Shown: positions 59,371 through 64,000 of the stretch, piece by piece
Layout of the letters: the number at the start of each line of letters is the position of its first letter
How positions within the stretch are numbered: the first letter of the stretch is position 1
From: Saturnia japonica
Lineage: Eukaryota > Arthropoda > Insecta > Lepidoptera > Saturniidae
DNA length: 64,000 nt
Direction of reading: 5' to 3'
Assembly (NCBI GenBank): GCA_033032175.1
Contig: CM065307.1
Span: forward strand, 5,518,001-5,582,000
Translations under genes and position numbers: made by a program
Notes under the pieces: model-generated
The model's input: the letters and a program-made list of their open reading frames with translations, nothing else
What the model was told of the DNA's origin: nothing
Databases searched by the model: none

Positions 59371-59390
59371 TGAATAACTTTTCATCTCAC

Positions 59391-59559
59391 CACACATATG
59401 TGTAATATGAGAACGAATAGAGTTGAATTTCGGAAACCGATGGAATCGTAAAGCAGGCCAGATACAGTCGGTCCAATGAACGCACCCAGCGCGAACATCG
59501 ATGTCCACATCCCAGAAACAAGTCCATACGTCTCTATTGAGTTCGGTAAGCCGCTTGCT
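59391..59559 (-). CDS. SLC18B1: SLC18B1-like MFS transporter, core exon
   Basis: This exon has a clear acceptor (ATTTTCAG) and donor (GTGTG then GTGAGA). It encodes ASGLPNSIETYGLVSGMWTS, MFALGAFIGPTVSGLLYDSI and GFRNSTLFVLILHICV. The Y..VSG.W...F.LGAF.GP..SG.L.D..GFR pattern matches the C-terminal half of SLC18B1-type MFS proteins, which exchange protons for polyamines or amines across vesicle membranes. The GP..SG segment is a conserved helix motif of the SLC18/drug-proton antiporter group. Its first base completes an isoleucine codon from the upstream exon (phase 2). It ends in phase 0. Confidence 0.85.
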
Positions 59560-59685
59560 CTGAAAATTTGTAGATTACACAATAATACACAATTAATAAG
59601 TAATAATAATGTGAATAAAAAACAAACAAAAAATCAAATCTTTCCTCTTTATAATATTGGTTTATGTACTCAAAAGGTAATAATA

Positions 59686-60969
59686 GGTCGGGGAATAAGT
59701 TTCTTCGCATTTTTATATGATAACTCAAGACATTTTTTTCAAAGTTTATTTACATTTATTTACGTACGTACATATGTGCCGTTTTGTTCGATGACTTTCT
59801 GCCATTTTGTAGGTAGAGACATGATCCCGTTGCTGTAGAAACTTTGGAAATTCTTATCAAAAAAACGAGACAAATAGTTTTGGCAGTCTTCTCTTGATGT
59901 TAATCTTACAGAACCTAAAGAATTCTGAAGAGATCGAAACAGGTGAAAATCAAAAGGTGCAATGTCAGGGCTATATGGTGGATGCACTACCACCTCCCAG
60001 CCAAACTCTCTTCATTTTTGCTGAGTGGTTAAATATGTGTGTGGTCTAGCGTTATCGTGATGAAAGACCACGCCTTTCCTGTTGATCAATGCCGGCCGCT
60101 TTCTCTCAACTGCTTTCTTTAATCTCATCAGTTGTTCGCAGTAGAGATCCGAATCGATGGTTTTGTCTGCCGGTAAAAGCTCATAATGAATAATGCCCTT
60201 CCAGTCCTCAGTCAGTCACGGTATCACCTTATTTTGAGTTAGCTCAGCTTTAGCCACAGTCTGTGACGCCTGGCCGACCTCAGACCGAGACCTTTTTTGC
60301 ACGTTCTTGTTGTACGTGATCCACTTTCATTGCCAGTTATCAATCTCTTCAAAAACGGCTCGGTTTCATTACGTCTCAATAATGAATAGCAAATGAGTAC
60401 ACGGTTCATTAGGTTTCTTTCAGTGAGGTCGTGTGGCAACCAAATATCGAGCTTTTTGGTATAGCCAGCTTTCTTCAAATGGGTTAATACTGTTTTGTGG
60501 TCAATTTCCAGTTCTTCAGCTACATCGTAACTACCGATATGCTGACATTGCTCCACTTTTTCAAAAATTGCGTCCATTTTATTCGTAACAGGGCGACCAG
60601 ACGAGGTGCATCTTTAACATCAAAATTGCAGGACTGAAAACGTTTGAACCAACTTTGTGCTACTTTTACTGACACTGCATTAAGTCCATAAACATCACAA
60701 ATTTTTTTCGCTGCTTGAGTTGCATTTTTGCCTTTTTTGTAATAATATTTTAAAATGTATCGAATTTCTTCATCATATTCACTCATTTTTACAGAAAGAA
60801 AAACAAATGAAACATATCGGGAAACAACGTTTTTTTTAACTTTTTTTATTATTATTTTTAATTTAACCTTTTTAACGTTACCAAAACCAGTCAGATACAA
60901 ATAGTGCAGCCAAAGAAATTTTATAACAAGTTTATACCTACGTTATACGAAAACACTTTAACCCCGACC
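59686..60969 (-). mobile_element. mariner transposon, full length but inactivated
   Basis: The 1284-base element is flanked by TA at 59684-59685 and 60970-60971. Both ends begin GGTCGGGG, followed by a diverged inverted repeat (AATAAGTTTCTTCGCATTTT versus TTAAAGTGTTTTCGTATAAC). Size, TA target and termini fit a mariner of the cecropia/mellifera type. It lies in the intron between two SLC18B1-like exons, in the same direction as the gene. Confidence 0.9.
59760..60786 (-). pseudogene. mariner transposase, frameshifted, first catalytic Asp lost
   Basis: The start codon is at 60784-60786 (MSEYDEEIRYILKYYYKKGK). The paired helix-turn-helix region follows (ATQAAKKICDVYG..AVSV..AQSWFKRF). The frame breaks near 60600, resumes with KMDAIFEKVEQ and runs through a WLPHDLTERNLMNRVLIC linker to LKRLITGNE. 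The first aspartate of the DD34D triad (TGDE) is Asn here. Further breaks follow, after which HHDNARPHT and YSPDIAPFDFHLF carry the second and third Asp. The end reads WQKVIEQNGTYV. Frameshifts and the lost Asp show that it is inactive. Confidence 0.85.
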
Positions 60970-60971
60970 TA

Positions 60972-61780
60972 ATATATCGGTATTGTCGGACAATCGATAG
61001 TAATCAGTTATTCTCGCTTGTATCTGGAAAATTAAGTACTTCAGATATGATCTTTTGTTTTTGGTTAGTACCTAACTTACAGGTATAATTAATTTAGAAT
61101 AGACACTTTCAATCAAAAAGATAGTAATATGTTGTAGTTGTGTATACAGATAAAATAATAAGGAAAACTCAGACGATTATTGCGAAAACAGCATTTTGCA
61201 ATGTACCAACCTTTATAAATATTGCATTTTATATAATTATTCGTAATTGTTGCAATCGAGGAAATAAAACATATTTATTTTATTTCACAAGCTGTTTGTA
61301 ATGTTGTATTATTTACCAAGTGATAGATGGGTCATGCTAGCATGGTAAAATATCTGCAAGCTTAGAACTAGTCTTAATTGAAGTGTATAGTCATTTTGTT
61401 GATTTATTTAGGAAGGTTAAGACTAGTGGATAGTGATCCGATACCCAATGATTCCTGATCGGAAACATTTTTTTGTAATGGCCATACAACTGGCGTCTGA
61501 CAGAGATACAAAAAAAGTTGGAGCAAACGTTGGGGCCAACGTAGGTACCAAGCCAACCTTCGACAAATATTTTTAATATATATAATACTATGTTGTGAGA
61601 AAGGACATAACACGGAATGGCCTATAGGTATTTGAGTTTTATAGCCATACCTCTAGATACATTTTCACTGTACTAAAGTCATAGTTATAAATTTTTTAAA
61701 GATATTTTATTTATAATATCTTCGTCAAATAATAATTAAAAATTTATAAATATTATGTCGAAAGAGTTACAAAATCATCC
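60972..61780. other. intronic DNA
   Basis: A plus-strand frame of 32 codons at 61479-61577 (with GANVGANVGTKPTFDKYF) is not recognised and may be part of a mobile-element remnant. No SLC18B1-like exon was seen here. Confidence 0.3.
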
Positions 61781-61784
61781 AATT

Positions 61785-62188
61785 TACATTCAAACAATGA
61801 TGATGAACTGATTCCAATAGCAGTACCTCCACGAAAGGTTCTACCAGTTCAAGTGCGAGCAAAAGGACCCGGAGAGGAGGGAAAAGAGGCTACGGAAACT
61901 ACCCAAACAGTTGCTGAAACGCATGATACAGACGAATTCCATGAAGCACTGTCTGACGTCCCAGTAGAACCTCCCAGAGTTGCGGGCAGATCTTTACGAA
62001 AACATAAAGAAGTAGATTACAGAAAATATTTTTGATATTAAAAAACGTAGGGACTAGGGGAAGGAAATGTTATGTATAAGATGTTTATATATGCGTGTCC
62101 GCACGCTCTATGTATATCGTTTGACGAATACAGTCGGTGTGCTACCAGCTACGCTTTGTTTCACTCGTCCCTGTCGGCATACTTAACA
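61785..62188 (+). mobile_element. LTR-retrotransposon 3' fragment (pol end, polypurine tract, LTR start)
   Basis: A plus-strand frame reads NDDELIPIAVPPRKVLPVQV, an acidic stretch and a basic end RSLRKHKEVDYRKYF before TGA at 62033-62035, as at the C-terminus of some pol polyproteins. A purine-rich tract (62049-62067, GGGACTAGGGGAAGGAAA) is followed directly by TGTTATGTATAAG, the expected order of polypurine tract and LTR. A TAACA at 62184-62188 could be a short or truncated LTR end. There is no gag, protease, reverse transcriptase or target duplication. It is antisense in the SLC18B1-like intron, 140 bases from an exon. Confidence 0.5.
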
Positions 62189-62328
62189 GATACAAAAAAA
62201 TTGGTCTTAGAATGTAAAAATTAAGATGAACCGATTTTCACTGTCTTTACAAGCCTGTTTGCTTTGCAGCACAGTAATTAACCTTGTTGCGCCTTTTTAT
62301 GATCAAGTTTATGTTTAATATAACTTAC

Positions 62329-62424
62329 ATGGCGGTGTTAAGTGCATCAGAGAAAGAAGCTACAAGCTGACTGCCAATCCCCAATCCATGAAGCATCAAT
62401 CCCATTATCGTGATCCACATTATT
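62329..62424 (-). CDS. SLC18B1: SLC18B1-like transporter, first exon visible in the window
   Basis: The acceptor TTGTTACAG ends at 62425 and the donor is GCCAT then GTAAGT at 62328. After one base completing a codon, the exon encodes IMWITIMGLMLHGLGIGSQL then VASFSDALNTA and leaves AT for the next codon, which the following exon completes as ATA. The glycine-rich helix followed by F.DAL matches the region just before the conserved LPN....Y..VSG segment of SLC18B1 proteins. Exons for the N-terminal helices must lie beyond base 64000, since no further matching exon was seen between 62425 and the window end. Confidence 0.8.
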
Positions 62425-62479
62425 CTGTAACAATATATATTAATAACTAATAACCGCTCGAGACTTCGTTCACTTTAAT

Positions 62480-62700
62480 CTATACTAATATTATAATACC
62501 CACTTCGCCATGGCATGAAAATAAATCGATGAAAGCGTAGTGCTTAGAAAATCGTACTTTCTTAAAATTTTAATAACTTCTTATAGAATGAAGATATTGA
62601 CATAAGTAAAAAAAAATTGATTGAAATACATCCAGTAGTTTTTGCCATATGCGTGCACAACGGCAAACTTCTATCATTTTATTTACAAACATAGATATAA
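62480..62700 (+). mobile_element. Helitron-like or LINE-tail fragment in intron
   Basis: TCTATACTAATATTATAATA is the usual 5' start of these elements. CCAGTAGTTTTTGCCATATG and GTGCACAACGGCAAAC resemble repeat tails. Confidence 0.4.
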
Positions 62701-62867
62701 ACATTAATCAATAATATTGATCTGTGAAATCTTGTATTAACTTAGTTTATTTTGTTATTACCTTAGTAACCCTATTAATAATAATCTGTGAAATCTTGTA
62801 TTATCTTAGTTTGTAAGAATAATTTGTAAACTCTGTTGGATTACTGGATGCTTTGAATACCATATGT

Positions 62868-63055
62868 ATCACTATAGCGTTGCCAGTCTTGAATCCCTCT
62901 ACGCCAAGGAGTTCTGGAGACCCTAATTACCGCAGGAACGCAACGCAAGGTTATTTGGCTACGATCTTCAACATGGTGGAGGTATACTACCAGTCGAACT
63001 GTTTCATGTAGAGAGAAATCTCCAAAGAAAATTCTCTGTACTCTACCTCTCTTAA
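62868..63055 (+). repeat. interspersed repeat, family C
   Basis: AATTACCGCAGGAACGCAAC, GCAAGGTTATTTGGCTACG and CTCTGTACTCTACC match the family. It lies upstream of the first visible SLC18B1-like exon. Confidence 0.6.
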
Positions 63056-63205
63056 AACCTTAGCCTCTCTTGTTTTGATAGCTGAACTCGAGAATCAATC
63101 TTCTAGGCCGTCTAGTCTTCTCACTTAACATCAGGTGAGGTTTTGTTTAAACGTTAATTCTATCGTTATCGTTTTTATATATTACTACCATACACCAGGT
63201 GTAGC

Positions 63206-63432
63206 AAAAAAAAATACCATCACGCCACGAGGTGCACTAATGTACCCATAATTCGCTGGGAATAACCCCCATGTAATAGGGGGCGAGCCTTTTGCCATTA
63301 ATCGGGTACAAAGCCAAACTCAGAGCTGAGAATTTCATAGAAAACCCCAATAGCAATTTGCTGGACCTGGGAATCGAACCCAGGACCCCGAGCATAGCAG
63401 TCGGGCTTGCGATTACAGGCTAATGAGGCAGT
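63206..63432 (-). mobile_element. tRNA-derived SINE, family A
   Basis: On the plus strand it starts with an A-run and ATACCATCACGCC and shows the core TTTTGCCATTAATCGGG. It ends with the reverse complement of the head, GGACCTGGGAATCGAACCCA (intact B box GGTTCGATTCC) and TAATGAGGCAG. This is a well preserved copy. Confidence 0.8.
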
Positions 63433-63544
63433 TTCATTCCGGTATTAATTTGTGATATATACAGTAATCAAGTGGAGTGGTATCTGTACTTCACTGGGTC
63501 ACAACCACCTTCCACGTTTTGATAGATCCGTCTCAGTTATTCTG

Positions 63545-63715
63545 TTTAAGTTTGTTTCGTTTCGTGGTCGGCCTGTGTATAGTTACGTGTAACTACCGAA
63601 AGGCTTGCAGGCCTGACTACATCAACCGGCGATGGTTTGTCAACCTCTTGGTGGACGCCGTTGTTTTTGATTGTACTCTGATTACCATCAACTACAGTGC
63701 CACGATTTTACCGTG
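63545..63715 (+). mobile_element. LINE/SINE tail, family F
   Basis: GAAAGGCTTGCAGGCCTGAC, CAACCTCTTGGTGGACGCCG and ATTGTACTCTGATTACCATC are the same blocks as at 22000-22225. The 126-codon frame spanning it is therefore not taken as a gene. Confidence 0.5.
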
Positions 63716-64000
63716 CGTGATTTCACCTTTGAATCGCCTTAAGGAATTGTATAGCGATGTTAATAAAAATAATGTTGATATTGACGTCTTTAATTGCTCT
63801 TTCTGGAATTTTCGCTCAAAATTATATATATCATTCGCTATAAAATTTGATTTATAGCTGTCTTTATATTTGTAATTTGTTTTTTTTTGGGGTTGTGCAG
63901 CGGCATAGTTTAATAAGATGTGCATATCTGTAAAAATACTTCATACAGTCCTTAACTTGTGATGCATTTGTTATTGTAATATTATGTGAATGTGTTGTTG
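63716..64000. other. AT-rich DNA at window end
   Basis: No exon or repeat is recognised. It probably lies in an upstream intron of the SLC18B1-like gene, but this cannot be shown from the window alone. Confidence 0.3.

Noticed and set aside
59476..59838. 120-codon plus-strand frame
   Set aside because: It is the opposite strand of an SLC18B1-like exon and part of the mariner end.
63477..63857. A 126-codon plus-strand frame
   Set aside because: Its first half is the family F repeat also found at 22000 and 56930, so it is not an independent gene.
1..64000. A new multi-gene defence or biosynthetic system
   Set aside because: Apart from the transporter exons and decayed transposable-element genes there is no cluster of intact coding sequences. 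A multi-gene system cannot be supported.

Overview
The window is AT-rich animal nuclear DNA of the kind found in moths and butterflies (Lepidoptera). Genes are split by long introns. The intergenic DNA is packed with tRNA-derived SINEs, 5'-truncated poly(A) retroposons, RTE-like LINE tails, non-autonomous elements ending in CTAG(T) that look like Helitrons, a cecropia/mellifera-type mariner, PIF/Harbinger and hAT derivatives, and MITEs. No bacterial operon, CRISPR array, rRNA or intact tRNA gene is visible. The lepidopteran assignment is an inference from repeat style and composition.

The only gene I can follow with confidence is on the minus strand at the right end. Four exons (62329-62424, 59391-59559, 58153-58308, 56024-56173) join in frame with canonical GT/AG sites and encode the C-terminal part of an MFS transporter resembling SLC18B1 (vesicular polyamine/amine transporter family). 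A stop codon at 56024-56026 is followed by a minus-strand AATAAA at 55963-55968. The 5' part of the gene lies beyond base 64000. Its introns hold a 1284-bp mariner, a 422-bp hAT-like element, a 513-bp MITE with TTA target duplications, two SINEs and an LTR-retrotransposon 3' fragment.

Bases 1-56000 are mostly gene-poor. A few short open segments with plausible splice sites are reported at low confidence: a GH18-like fragment at the left edge, an exon at 658 followed by a poly(A) signal, an MFS-like membrane segment at 5711, a GST-like segment at 35773 and small candidate exons near 2121 and 50849. A GC-rich block near 17.3-17.95 kb looks like a divergent promoter with a 5' exon on each strand.

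The best structural finds are in the repeats. They are a nearly perfect long inverted repeat (8861-10062), a solo LTR with a 5-bp target duplication inside a Helitron-like copy (26939-27655), a 559-bp retroposon with a 12-bp target duplication (26039-26597), a 77-bp retroposon inside a Helitron-like copy whose empty site is represented elsewhere in the window, a PIF/Harbinger element with TAA duplications (44377-45689), and a small MITE with 28-bp perfect inverted ends (32183-32370). I did not find a new multi-gene system. The long inverted repeat, a possible source of double-stranded RNA, comes closest to something functionally unusual.
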